A model generated the notes under the pieces. It had not been told where the DNA came from and made no database searches. It was given only the letters and a program-made list of their open reading frames with translations. This document shows positions 24,302-32,756 of a stretch of 64,000 nt of DNA, in pieces. Origin of the DNA: DATLMR01 sp035634255 (GTDB taxonomy: Bacteria > Acidobacteriota > Blastocatellia > UBA7656); NCBI GenBank assembly GCA_035634255.1, contig DASQDI010000083.1:1-64000 (forward strand), written 5' to 3'. How positions within the stretch are numbered: position 1 is the stretch's first letter; each line of letters starts with the position of its first letter. The position numbers and the translations under genes are program-made.

Positions 24302-26656
24302 ATGGCTGAATATTTAAGTCCGGGTGTTTATGTCGAAGAGATTGACGCGGGGCCGAAGCCGATTGAAGGCGTGAGCACGAGCACCGCCGGCGCGGTCGGC
24401 GTCACCGCCCTCGGGCCGACTTCCGGGAAGCCGGAGCTGGTCACCAGCTTCACCGAGTTCGTTCGGAAATTCGGCGGGGTGCTGCCCGACCCGCCGCCCG
24501 ACCAGATGAACAGCTGGGTCGGGAATGCGACGGAGGGCGGGCGCTGGTGGCAGTTCCCCCTGGCCGTCAAAGGCTTCTTTGACAACGGCGGGCAGCGCCT
24601 TTACGTCAAGCGCGTTTTCGCCGGCGGCGGCCTCCCGGCCAGCGCCCAGACCACTTCGAACTCCGCGGTGGCGTCCAGCGGCTCGTTCCAGAGGGGCCTG
24701 GTTTCAGAGATCGAGGGCGACGCCACGGCCGGCGCGAACCCCGCCTCGATCAAGGTGCGCCACCTGTTCGGCATCTCCGCCGCGGGACCGGGGGGCGCGG
24801 GCCCCGGCTCCACCGTCACGTTGCGGAATGGCGAGACGGGCCAGCAGATCGGCGGCGATTTTCAGGTCGAGTCTTACGACCCGACGACGCGGCGGATTAC
24901 TCTGGATGCGCCTTTGCCTCCGAGCACAGACCTTCGGGCCGCGCGCGGCGATGTCGTCGTCATTCACCAGCCGGCGGCCGTGACCGCCCCCGGCCTGCCC
25001 CTGCGGGTCAGGGCCAAGGCTCGCGGGATGTGGGGCGACGACATCTTCGTCAGGTCCCGGCCCGTGACCGGCGCGAACCTCGCCCTTCTCTTCGATCCCG
25101 TGAACGGAGGCCCCGCCGCGCGCGCCACCATCCAGTCGGTTACGGCCGCGGGGGTCGTCACCGTGGCCGCCGCGGCCGCCCCGCCGCCCGAGTCGCTCGC
25201 CGGTTTCGCCGATGGCGACCACGTCCTGATCAACGGCAACGAGTACGCGATCACGAGCGTCGACGAGGCCGCCAACACGTTTGAAGTGGTCGACTTCCCT
25301 CCGGGCACTACGTGGCCCGCGGGCACGCAGGTCCAGAGGCTGCGCCCGGCCCATGACCACGGGGCCGACGTTAACGAAGTCCGCGTGTGGGGCGCCTCCT
25401 CGCTCTACAACAACGCGGTGCTCGAATTCGACAACGGGCGGAGCAAGGAGATACTCCGGGTCGATAGCATGAGCGGCGATCTCGTTACCCTGTCCGGCGA
25501 CCTCGTCAACGACTACTACGAGGGCAGCAAGATCCGCGTGATCGAGATGGAAGTCAACGTTCAATACCGGCCCAACAACACCCTCGCGGCGGAGGAGACT
25601 TTCTCCAACCTCCGGCTGGTCGGGCGGACTACGGACCCGAATTACATAGTCTCCCGAGTGAACGCCGCGTCCAGACTGATCGAGCTCGACGACAGCAACG
25701 CCGACCTGCCCACCGACCTCGACGCGCTCCCAATCGCGCCGGAGGGGCGGTGGCTGAAGCTGGGCGGGGGGAATGACAATTACGCCGCGCTCACCCCGGA
25801 CGACTTTGTCGGCATCGACGGCGGCAGCGGGCTGCGCACGGGCATACAGGCTTTGGAGGACATCGACGAGATAAGCATCTGCGTAGTCCCCGGAGTATGG
25901 TCGCGCACGGTCCATAACGCGCTCATCCAGCACTGCGAGATTCTGAAGGACCGCTTCGCCATCATCGACCCGCGCGACAACCTGGACATCGAGGGGGTAA
26001 GGACTTTCCGCGAGGCCTTCGACACCAAGTACGCGGCGATCTATTACCCCTGGGTCGTGGTGCGGGACCCGCTCGCCAAGCGCGATGTCAGGGTCGCGCC
26101 CTCGGGCCACATCACGGGCATATACGCGCGGGTGGATGTCGAGCGCGGCGTGCATAAGGCCCCCGCCAACGAGGTGATCCGCGGCATCACGAAGATCGCG
26201 GACGACGTGGTCAAGCGCGAGCAGGACATGCTCAACCCGCGCAACATCAACGTGCTGCGCTTCTTCCCCGGCCGCGGCAACCGCGTGTGGGGCGCGCGCG
26301 TCCTCACCTCGGACAGCGCGTGGAAATACATCAACGTCCGGCGGCTCTTCATATTCGTTGAAGAGTCGATTGACGAAGGCACGCAGTGGGTGGTCTTCGA
26401 GCCGAACGACGAGGCGCTCTGGGCGCGCGTGCGCGCGTCGGTCACCAACTTCCTCACGACAGTATGGCGCAACGGCGCGCTCCAGGGCACGAAGCCGGAC
26501 GAGGCGTTCTTCGTCAAGTGCGACCGCACCACCATGACTCAGGACGACATCGACAACGGGCGGTTGATCTGCCTCATCGGCATCGCGCCCGTCAAACCGG
26601 CTGAGTTCGTCATCTTCCGCATCCAGCAGAAGACGCTCGAAACCACGCTCAGCTAA
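24302..26656 (+). CDS. eCIS contractile sheath protein 1 (long)
   Basis: This is a phage-tail-type sheath subunit of 784 residues. It opens with EYLSPGVYVEEIDAGPKPI, the classic sheath N terminus, and ends with the conserved sheath fold (CRFAIIDPRDNL-like region, INVRRLFIFVEESI and LNPRNINVLRFFPGRG). Family members usually have 350-550 residues. The extra 250 residues in the middle (about 130-400, rich in Ala, Gly and Thr) probably form a surface domain on the sheath. It forms the outer tube that contracts to drive the inner tube. AGAGG is present upstream. Confidence 0.93.
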   Translation: MAEYLSPGVYVEEIDAGPKPIEGVSTSTAGAVGVTALGPTSGKPELVTSFTEFVRKFGGVLPDPPPDQMNSWVGNATEGGRWWQFPLAVKGFFDNGGQRLYVKRVFAGGGLPASAQTTSNSAVASSGSFQRGLVSEIEGDATAGANPASIKVRHLFGISAAGPGGAGPGSTVTLRNGETGQQIGGDFQVESYDPTTRRITLDAPLPPSTDLRAARGDVVVIHQPAAVTAPGLPLRVRAKARGMWGDDIFVRSRPVTGANLALLFDPVNGGPAARATIQSVTAAGVVTVAAAAAPPPESLAGFADGDHVLINGNEYAITSVDEAANTFEVVDFPPGTTWPAGTQVQRLRPAHDHGADVNEVRVWGASSLYNNAVLEFDNGRSKEILRVDSMSGDLVTLSGDLVNDYYEGSKIRVIEMEVNVQYRPNNTLAAEETFSNLRLVGRTTDPNYIVSRVNAASRLIELDDSNADLPTDLDALPIAPEGRWLKLGGGNDNYAALTPDDFVGIDGGSGLRTGIQALEDIDEISICVVPGVWSRTVHNALIQHCEILKDRFAIIDPRDNLDIEGVRTFREAFDTKYAAIYYPWVVVRDPLAKRDVRVAPSGHITGIYARVDVERGVHKAPANEVIRGITKIADDVVKREQDMLNPRNINVLRFFPGRGNRVWGARVLTSDSAWKYINVRRLFIFVEESIDEGTQWVVFEPNDEALWARVRASVTNFLTTVWRNGALQGTKPDEAFFVKCDRTTMTQDDIDNGRLICLIGIAPVKPAEFVIFRIQQKTLETTLS

Positions 26657-26697
26657 AGCCCGGCCGCAACGGCGGAGCCATAACAAAGAGGTAGACT

Positions 26698-27159
26698 ATG
26701 CCTGTATTCAGAGAAGACCCCTACGCTGGTTACAACTTTGAGGTTGTCGTCACCGGCATCAGCGACGACGGCAAGACGGTCAAAGGTTCATTCGCGGAAG
26801 TGTCCGGGCTGGAAGTCTCGATGGACCCGATTGAGTACCGCAACGGCAGCGAAGACATCACGGTGCGCAAGCTCCCCGGCCTCAAAAAATTCACCAACAT
26901 CACGCTCAAGCGCGGGATAACGGGCGACCTCGCCTTCTGGAACTGGATCGTCCAGGGGATGAACGGGACCATCGTGCGCACGGAGGGCTCGATCATCCTG
27001 CTCAACGAGAGCAGGCAGGAGGTCATGCGCTGGAACTTCAAGCGGGCCTGGCCATGTAAGTTCACGGGGCCGGGGCTGAACTCAAAGAACAACGAGATCG
27101 CGATGGAGACCGTCGAAATCTGTCACGAAGGTCTCTCGATTGACGGGCAGGTCGGATGA
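26698..27159 (+). CDS. eCIS inner tube protein 1 (gp19-like)
   Basis: This 153-residue protein is a T4 gp19/Hcp-like tube subunit, with YAGYNFEVVVTGIS at the start, EVSGLEVSMDPIEYRNG and LKKFTNITLKRGIT in the middle and EIAMETVEICHEGL at the end. It builds the rigid hollow tube that is propelled outward and may carry cargo. It follows the long sheath gene by 41 bp, and its stop overlaps the next start. Confidence 0.93.
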   Translation: MPVFREDPYAGYNFEVVVTGISDDGKTVKGSFAEVSGLEVSMDPIEYRNGSEDITVRKLPGLKKFTNITLKRGITGDLAFWNWIVQGMNGTIVRTEGSIILLNESRQEVMRWNFKRAWPCKFTGPGLNSKNNEIAMETVEICHEGLSIDGQVG

Positions 27160-28754
27160 ACTCCGCTACTACCGCTCCCGGACTCTATTTCACGAGCGCC
27201 CCGCCCGCGGTGAAGCCGTCGCCCCTGCGTTCAGATGTCGCCGGCTTCATCGGGCGGACCAGGCGCGGCCCGGTCGGAGAGCTGGTCCGCGTCGAGGGCA
27301 TGCGCTCGTACCTGCGCGTGTTCGGGGGGCTGGCCGCCGACGCCGTCATGACCTACGCGGTCCGCGGGTATTTCGAAAACGAGGGCGAGGTGGCGCACGT
27401 CATCCGGCTGTGCCACCCGTCGGCGACGGTCGCGGCGGCGGACTGGACGGTCGGTGAGCTCGATGGCGAGGGGCGGTGGACTCCGAACTCGCCCCAGTCG
27501 TTCGGGCACGCGAGCTACCGCATCGAGGCGAGCAGCCCCGGAGCCTGGGCCAACAACACCAGGGTCAGGATTCAATACCGCCTGCGCGGGTCGGCAGGCT
27601 CGCCCGTGGTCGACGTTGCCGTGATCGCGCCGGACGAGCCGGTCGAATACTTCACGGGGCTGTCGCCCGACAGGATCGTCGAGGAGGTGGCGGCGCGCTC
27701 TCAACTGGTTCGCCTCGTCCCGCATGGGGAAGTCGGGCGCGCCTGCGCGCTCAACCCCGGACCGCACGCGCTCAACCGGGAGTTCACACTCTCAGGCGGC
27801 GCGGACTCAACGTCGCGCCGGACGCCCGGCAAGCTCGATTACCTCGACGCCATCCGGAAAGTAGGCGACGAGGGCGAGGTAGCTCTGGTCGCGGCCCCCG
27901 GCCTCTACGACGACATAAGGGACGAAGCGGAGCAGGCGGAAATCCTGCTCGCGATGATCGAGCAGGCCGGGCAGCTTCGCGACCGCCTCGTGCTCGTCGA
28001 CGTGCCGACGGACGGGGAGGACGCGGAGGACAGAGGCCTGGCCATCAAAGAAGTGAACAGGGCGTTGAGGTGGGCGGAGCGACTGCGCCTCTCCACGGAC
28101 GACACGTCGATACGCGCCGCCGCCGTTTATCACCCGCGCCTGAGCGTGCCCGACCCGCTCGGCGGGGTCAGGCGGCCCCTTCGCAACGTCCCTCCTTCGG
28201 GCCACGTCGCCGGGGTCATCAGCCGCCTAGACCGCCAGCGCGGGGCGCACCACACGCCGGCGAATGCCCCGGTATATGAATCCGTCGACGTGACCCAGCG
28301 ATTCGACCCGTCGGAGCAGGGTCGGTTCAACGCCGCCGGAATCAACCTGCTGCGCTGTTTCGCGGGGGACTGGCTACAGGTCTGGGGCGGGCGCACTCTC
28401 AGCCCCGAGCACCGCTTCCTGGCGCACAGGCGGCTGATTCACCGTCTGGTCCGGGCCATCCGCCGGGTCTCCGAGCCGCTCGTCTTCGACACCAACGGTC
28501 CCGAGCTGTGGCTGACCCTCGCGCGCTCGATCACGTCCGTGCTCGTCGAGGCATGGAGGGCCGGGGCCCTGAAGGGCGAGCGGCCCGAAGAGGCTTTTCG
28601 CGTGCGTTGCGACGAGTCGATCAACACCCCGGAAGAAGTGGACCTCGGCCGGCTCAACTGCGAGGTAGAGGTGGCGCCGGCGACGCCTATGGAATTTATC
28701 CTGCTGCGCATCGCGCTCAGCGGCGAGGGGCAGCTGGAGGTGTTTGAATCGTGA
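27156..28754 (+). CDS. eCIS contractile sheath protein 2 (standard length)
   Basis: This is a second sheath subunit of 532 residues, without the large insertion of sheath 1. It keeps the sheath C-terminal half, including NLLRCFAGDWLQVWGGRTL and SINTPEEVDLGRLNCEVEVA. In Afp and PVC, two or three sheath variants occupy different layers, with one specialised for the baseplate collar. Sheath 2 is probably the minority or baseplate-proximal form. Its ATG overlaps the tube gene stop, and its own stop overlaps the next tube gene. Confidence 0.92.
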   Translation: MNSATTAPGLYFTSAPPAVKPSPLRSDVAGFIGRTRRGPVGELVRVEGMRSYLRVFGGLAADAVMTYAVRGYFENEGEVAHVIRLCHPSATVAAADWTVGELDGEGRWTPNSPQSFGHASYRIEASSPGAWANNTRVRIQYRLRGSAGSPVVDVAVIAPDEPVEYFTGLSPDRIVEEVAARSQLVRLVPHGEVGRACALNPGPHALNREFTLSGGADSTSRRTPGKLDYLDAIRKVGDEGEVALVAAPGLYDDIRDEAEQAEILLAMIEQAGQLRDRLVLVDVPTDGEDAEDRGLAIKEVNRALRWAERLRLSTDDTSIRAAAVYHPRLSVPDPLGGVRRPLRNVPPSGHVAGVISRLDRQRGAHHTPANAPVYESVDVTQRFDPSEQGRFNAAGINLLRCFAGDWLQVWGGRTLSPEHRFLAHRRLIHRLVRAIRRVSEPLVFDTNGPELWLTLARSITSVLVEAWRAGALKGERPEEAFRVRCDESINTPEEVDLGRLNCEVEVAPATPMEFILLRIALSGEGQLEVFES

Positions 28755-29260
28755 GTACCCCAAATCCACTGAGCCTTTTGACGGACCCGCTCACCGCCTA
28801 TCGCTTCATCGTGACGCTCAATCCGGGGGACGCATACCTGCCGCCCCAGCAGGCCGTGCTCGTCAGAATGCTGGCCATCGGCCAGTTCCAGGAGGTCAAG
28901 GGGCTGGGCGCGGACCTTGAGGTGACTTCGTATTCGGAGGGCGGCGTCAACGACTTCGTGCATCAGCTCCCGGTCCGCCACTCGTGGACCCGGATCACGT
29001 TGCGGAGGGGGCTGACGGTCGGGAGGGGGCTGTGGGAATGGTACGAGGCGGGGCTGAGCCAATCGCTCGGGGCGCGGCGCGACGGCAGCGTCATCCTGCT
29101 TTCGCCGCCGGGGATCCCGATGGCCGCGTGGGAATTCCGGGGCGGCATCGCGGCCAAGTGGACCGGCCCCGAGTTCAGCGCCACGCAGAATGCCGTCGCC
29201 ATCGAAGCGGTCGAGATAGCCCATCACGGCGTGCGCCAGGTGACGATCCTGTCGCCTTAA
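28751..29260 (+). CDS. eCIS inner tube protein 2 (gp19-like)
   Basis: This 169-residue gp19-like protein differs from tube 1 by an extended N terminus with a YLPPQQAVLVRML loop. It keeps the tube fold (EVKGLGADLEVTSYSEGG, RITLRRGLTVGRGLWEWYEAG and AIEAVEIAHHGVRQV). In related systems a variant tube protein forms the first ring on the spike-hub complex, which this one may do. It starts at a GTG that overlaps the sheath 2 stop. Confidence 0.92.
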   Translation: MSTPNPLSLLTDPLTAYRFIVTLNPGDAYLPPQQAVLVRMLAIGQFQEVKGLGADLEVTSYSEGGVNDFVHQLPVRHSWTRITLRRGLTVGRGLWEWYEAGLSQSLGARRDGSVILLSPPGIPMAAWEFRGGIAAKWTGPEFSATQNAVAIEAVEIAHHGVRQVTILSP

Positions 29261-29278
29261 CCGGTCTGGAGCCAGAGC

Positions 29279-29461
29279 ATGGTCACGATAAACAACCTTG
29301 ATGTGAGATTCGACGTTGAGGGCGAGGGCGACGAAGCCGCCTTCGCGCGGCTCTTCGAGAAGTACGCGAACAAGTGGGGCCGCAGGCAGGAAGAGGCGAG
29401 GGAGCGCGAGCGCAGGGCCGAGGCCGAGCGGTCGGTGGGCGACCGCCGGGAGGAGTATTAA
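29279..29461 (+). CDS. small eCIS protein, 60 aa
   Basis: This short charged protein has a beta-like N terminus (MVTINNLDVRFDVEGEGDEA) and a long Arg/Glu-rich helix at the C terminus. Similar tiny proteins occur at this position, between tube and LysM genes, in other eCIS loci, and may be analogous to Pvc6. It is 18 bp after tube 2 and 2 bp before the LysM gene, so it is clearly part of the operon. Its exact job is unknown. Confidence 0.75.
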   Translation: MVTINNLDVRFDVEGEGDEAAFARLFEKYANKWGRRQEEARERERRAEAERSVGDRREEY

Positions 29462-29463
29462 CG

Positions 29464-30129
29464 ATGAGCACTCCGGTATCAAGTCTGGGCCAGGGGTCGC
29501 AGCGCGCAAAGCTCGTGATCGAATCGCCCGCGGTGAACCCCAGGGACCGCGTCATAGAGTTCCGCTTCAACCCGACCGAGTACCAGCTTCAGAAGGCGAA
29601 CAACTTCGCTGAAATAGCCATTCCCGGATTGGAGACCCCGCCGATCCAGTTCGTGCGCGGCAACAGCGAGAAGCTGACCGTCGAGCTGCTGGCCGACACG
29701 TCGGACACGCTCAAGGACGTGCGCGTCGAGTACGTCAACAAGCTGCGCGGCCTGCTCAACATCAGGAGCGAATCGCACGCCCCGCCCATAGTCAGTTTCG
29801 TCTGGAGCACGAACGAGTTCAGGGGCGTGGTCGAGAGCCTCAACGTGACGTACACGCTCTTCACCCCGCAGGGCACGCCCCTGCGGGCGAAGCTCAGCCT
29901 GACGCTGAAGGAGTACCGCCCGGTCGAAATCCAGTTGAAGGAGAGGCCGAAGACTTCGCCCGACCTCGAAAAGACCTGGGTGGTCACCAGGGGCGAGACG
30001 CTCTCGAGCATCGCGGCGGCCGTCTACCGCGACCCTAGCGCGTGGCGCGACATCGCCAGGGCCAACGAGATTAAAGACCCGCGAAGGCTCGCGCCGGGCC
30101 TCGTGCTGACTCTGCCGAGATTGCGGTGA
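29464..30129 (+). CDS. eCIS LysM baseplate protein (Pvc7-like)
   Basis: This 221-residue protein has an N-terminal beta-rich domain with the marker EFRFNPTEYQLQKANNFAE and a C-terminal LysM motif (TWVVTRGETLSSIAAAVYRD, ending VLTLPRLR). Homologues such as Pvc7/Afp7 and T4 gp53 connect tube, hub and baseplate. Despite the LysM name, this domain acts inside the baseplate. ATG 29464 lies 2 bases after the previous stop. Confidence 0.9.
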   Translation: MSTPVSSLGQGSQRAKLVIESPAVNPRDRVIEFRFNPTEYQLQKANNFAEIAIPGLETPPIQFVRGNSEKLTVELLADTSDTLKDVRVEYVNKLRGLLNIRSESHAPPIVSFVWSTNEFRGVVESLNVTYTLFTPQGTPLRAKLSLTLKEYRPVEIQLKERPKTSPDLEKTWVVTRGETLSSIAAAVYRDPSAWRDIARANEIKDPRRLAPGLVLTLPRLR

Positions 30130-30144
30130 ACCCGGAGGTGTCGA

Positions 30145-31335
30145 ATGAGTAGCGATCTGGTCATGAATTCGAATGCGTCCCCCGGTCTCCCCTCGACCGA
30201 TTACTACGCGCCTAATTTTAAGGTGATGGTCGAGGGCCGCGAGCTCGACGCGACGACCCACGGCGACATACTCGACCTTCAGGTGACGATGGACAGCGAC
30301 AACCTGACCAACTTCAACTTAACGGTCAACAACTGGGACGACAGCAGCTTCGACTTCAAGTACAGCGACACCACGACGTTCGACATAGGCAAGCAGGTCC
30401 ACATCCAGATGGGCTACGCCGACGAGCTCCGCTACATGGTGAGCGGCCTCATCCAGACCCTTTCGCCGCGCTTCCCCGACACGGGCCCGCCGACCATGGC
30501 CGTCTCCGGGGTCGAGAAGCGCATCAAGCTGCGCGACCGCAAGCCCGCTCCGGGGGACATAAAGAAATTCGTGAACAAGGCCGACTGGGAGATAGCCGAG
30601 ATCATCGCGCAGCGCAACGGGCTGGAATCGCGCGTGACGAAGCAGGGCGAAAAGCACGCCCTCGTCATGCAGAAGAATCAGGACGACCTGACGTTTCTGA
30701 TGGAGCGCGCGAAGCGGATGGATTTCGACTTCTACGTGCGCGTCGACCCGGCCACGGGCCGCGACAAGCTCTATTTCGTCAGCCCTACCGACAGCCGCGA
30801 CGCGCGCCAGTCCTACCTCTACGTCTTCGAGTGGGGCAAGAACCTGATCAATTACAGCTCGCAGCTCACGCTCAACAATCAGGTCGGCAACGTCACGGTG
30901 CGGGGGTGGGACCCCGCGACCAAGCGGGCCATAACCTACACCGCGAAGCCGAGCGACCTGCCGCAGGCCGGCGGGGGGACGACCGGGGCCAAGGCGGCCG
31001 AGAAGCACCTGCCCAAGCGTAACGACCAGGTGGTCGACCTGCCGGTGACGAGCGCCCAGGAAGCGCGCGACCTCGCCATCAGCCTGCTGCGCGAGCGGGC
31101 CTACCAATTCCTCACGGGCAGCGGGCAGGTGATCGGCCTGCCCGACATGCGGCCGGGCGACCTGGCCGAGCTCCGCGGCCTCGGGCAGCGCTTCAGCGGC
31201 CCGCCCGGCAAGCCGATCCTGTACTACATAAAGAAAGTCACGCACTCAATCGGCGGCTCGGGGTACCTGACCCAGTTCGAAGTGCGCTCGACCGCCGACG
31301 GCGGGACGCGGCAAGGCGGAGGTGGAACCAGATGA
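30145..31335 (+). CDS. eCIS baseplate hub protein (Pvc8, gp27/late control D-like)
   Basis: This 396-residue protein has the layout of phage late control D and VgrG N-terminal hubs: an opening domain (YAPNFKVMVEGRELDATTHG), a central QVHIQMGYADELRYMVSGLI strand pair and a C-terminal hub domain ending GSGYLTQFEVRSTADGG. It should form the trimeric hub below the tube, holding the spike. GGAGG is close to the start, and its stop overlaps the spike gene. Confidence 0.9.
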   Translation: MSSDLVMNSNASPGLPSTDYYAPNFKVMVEGRELDATTHGDILDLQVTMDSDNLTNFNLTVNNWDDSSFDFKYSDTTTFDIGKQVHIQMGYADELRYMVSGLIQTLSPRFPDTGPPTMAVSGVEKRIKLRDRKPAPGDIKKFVNKADWEIAEIIAQRNGLESRVTKQGEKHALVMQKNQDDLTFLMERAKRMDFDFYVRVDPATGRDKLYFVSPTDSRDARQSYLYVFEWGKNLINYSSQLTLNNQVGNVTVRGWDPATKRAITYTAKPSDLPQAGGGTTGAKAAEKHLPKRNDQVVDLPVTSAQEARDLAISLLRERAYQFLTGSGQVIGLPDMRPGDLAELRGLGQRFSGPPGKPILYYIKKVTHSIGGSGYLTQFEVRSTADGGTRQGGGGTR

Positions 31336-31910
31336 CGGCACAGGCTCGCTCGCGCACGACGGACAAGCGTTATTACGGCGTCTACGAGGCAATCGTCACC
31401 GACGTAAACGACCCCGCGAAGGAGGCCCGCGTCAAGGTGCGCTTCCCGTGGTTCGACGACGAGACGGTGAGCGAATGGTGCCGCGTGCGGCAGGCGTACG
31501 CGGGCAACGGTTACGGGGCGGTCTTCATCCCCGAGCCCGGCGACGAGGTCCTGATCGCCTTCATTCAGGGCGATATGAGACTGCCGATAATTCTCGGGGG
31601 GCTCTACAACGGGCAGGACAAGCCGCCGACGAGCCGGGCGAACGACAAGGACGAAAAGGTGATCCGCACCAGGGCCGGCCACCAGATCACGCTCGATGAC
31701 ACGGGCGGCAAGGAGAAGATCACCATCGTCGATTCGGAGGAGAAGAACCGGATCGAGATCGACACCGCGAACGACGAGATCAAGATCACCTCGACCACGG
31801 GGAAGCTGATAATCCAGGCCAACGAGATAGAGATTTCGGCCAGGGCCGGGATGAAGATCGACGCGGGCGCGGACTTGAAGCTCAAAGGGGCGACCATCAA
31901 CCTCAATTGA
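31332..31910 (+). CDS. eCIS spike protein (Pvc9, gpV/VgrG-like)
   Basis: This 192-residue protein contains an OB-fold (YGVYEAIVTDVNDPAKEARV and EWCRVRQAYAGNGYGAVFIP, ending in GDEVLIAFIQGDMRLPIILG) followed by a repetitive beta-helix tip (alternating charged and hydrophobic residues, KEKITIVDSEEKNRIEIDTA). This is the trimeric puncturing needle. The PAAR protein encoded next should cap it. Its start overlaps the hub stop. Confidence 0.92.
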   Translation: MTAQARSRTTDKRYYGVYEAIVTDVNDPAKEARVKVRFPWFDDETVSEWCRVRQAYAGNGYGAVFIPEPGDEVLIAFIQGDMRLPIILGGLYNGQDKPPTSRANDKDEKVIRTRAGHQITLDDTGGKEKITIVDSEEKNRIEIDTANDEIKITSTTGKLIIQANEIEISARAGMKIDAGADLKLKGATINLN

Positions 31911-31922
31911 AAGGGCGATTCC

Positions 31923-32324
31923 ATGGGACAGCCGGCGGCGAAACAGGGCGATCAGATCACGGCCACCGACACGCACGTCGTGATGGTTCCGGCCCCGCCC
32001 GGCCCGCCCGTGCCGACTCCGCTGCCGCACCCTTTCGCGGGCGTCATCAACGGCGGGCTCAGCGGCGACGTGAAGGTCATGGGCAGGGCGTCGGCGACGG
32101 TCGGCAGCACGGCCGACAACACGCCCCCGCACATCCCGACGCCGCCGGGCACGGCTTTCCAGAACCCGCCCGCGAACCTGGCGACCATCAGGGTCGGCAG
32201 TCAGACCGTCAGGATAAACGGCAAGGCCGCCGCGCGTAACGGAGACACCGCGGATACCTGCAACGACCCGGCCGATTTGCCCATAGGGACCGTGATCGCC
32301 GTGGGCACGGTGTTGATCGGTTGA
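31923..32324 (+). CDS. eCIS PAAR-like spike tip (Pvc10-type)
   Basis: This 133-residue protein has a PAAR-type fold, with QPAAKQGDQITATDTHVVMV and the Pro-rich loop TPLPHPFAGVINGGLSGDV, plus a late IRVGSQTVRINGKAAARNGD. The bases between spike and PAAR genes are only 12. PAAR proteins sharpen the spike and can carry effectors; here there is no extension, so any cargo would bind separately. Confidence 0.88.
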   Translation: MGQPAAKQGDQITATDTHVVMVPAPPGPPVPTPLPHPFAGVINGGLSGDVKVMGRASATVGSTADNTPPHIPTPPGTAFQNPPANLATIRVGSQTVRINGKAAARNGDTADTCNDPADLPIGTVIAVGTVLIG

Positions 32325-32354
32325 TAGAAGGGGGCGACATAGAAGGAGACTACG

Positions 32355-32756
32355 ATGAACTCAAAGATAGTCGGCACTGGTTGGCGCTTTCCGATCCTTC
32401 CCGACGCATCGGGCAGCCTCTCTTACGTCGATGGCGACGAGAATGTCGAGCAGTCGTTGAAGGTCTTACTGCTGACGCACCTCGGCCAGCGCGTGATGCG
32501 CCCCGACTTCGGCACCCGGTCGCGCAGCCTGGTCTTCTCGCCCGGCAGCCTTCAATACCTCGGCCTGCTCGAATCCACCATCCGCGACGCCGTCCGGGAT
32601 TGGGAGCCGCGCATAAACCTCGAACAGGTGCGGGCCGAAGTCGACCAGGAGGACGAAACGCACGTGACCATTCACATAGGCTACCTCGTGCGGCAGACCA
32701 ACACGCGCAGCAACCTCGTCTTCCCTTTCTACCTCGACACAGTGGAGCGTAGTTGA
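32355..32756 (+). CDS. eCIS gp25-like baseplate wedge protein
   Basis: This 133-residue protein matches the GPW/gp25 family: NVEQSLKVLLLTHLGQRVMR, then PDFGTRSRSLVFSP and the VHVTIHIGYLVRQTNTRSN-type strand region. The gp25 subunit triggers sheath polymerisation and contraction at the baseplate. The gene follows the PAAR gene by 30 bp, with GAAGGAGA as ribosome site. Its stop overlaps the first J-like gene. Confidence 0.92.
   Translation: MNSKIVGTGWRFPILPDASGSLSYVDGDENVEQSLKVLLLTHLGQRVMRPDFGTRSRSLVFSPGSLQYLGLLESTIRDAVRDWEPRINLEQVRAEVDQEDETHVTIHIGYLVRQTNTRSNLVFPFYLDTVERS

Noticed and set aside
24704..26686. 660-residue minus-strand ORF opposite sheath 1
   Set aside because: Long antisense frames arise in GC-rich genes; the product is Asp/Val/Arg-rich and has no ribosome site, while the plus-strand sheath protein is clear.
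32321..32752. 143-residue plus-strand ORF across the gp25 gene
   Set aside because: It is a shadow of the gp25-like gene in another frame; its Pro/Arg-rich product has no family features.
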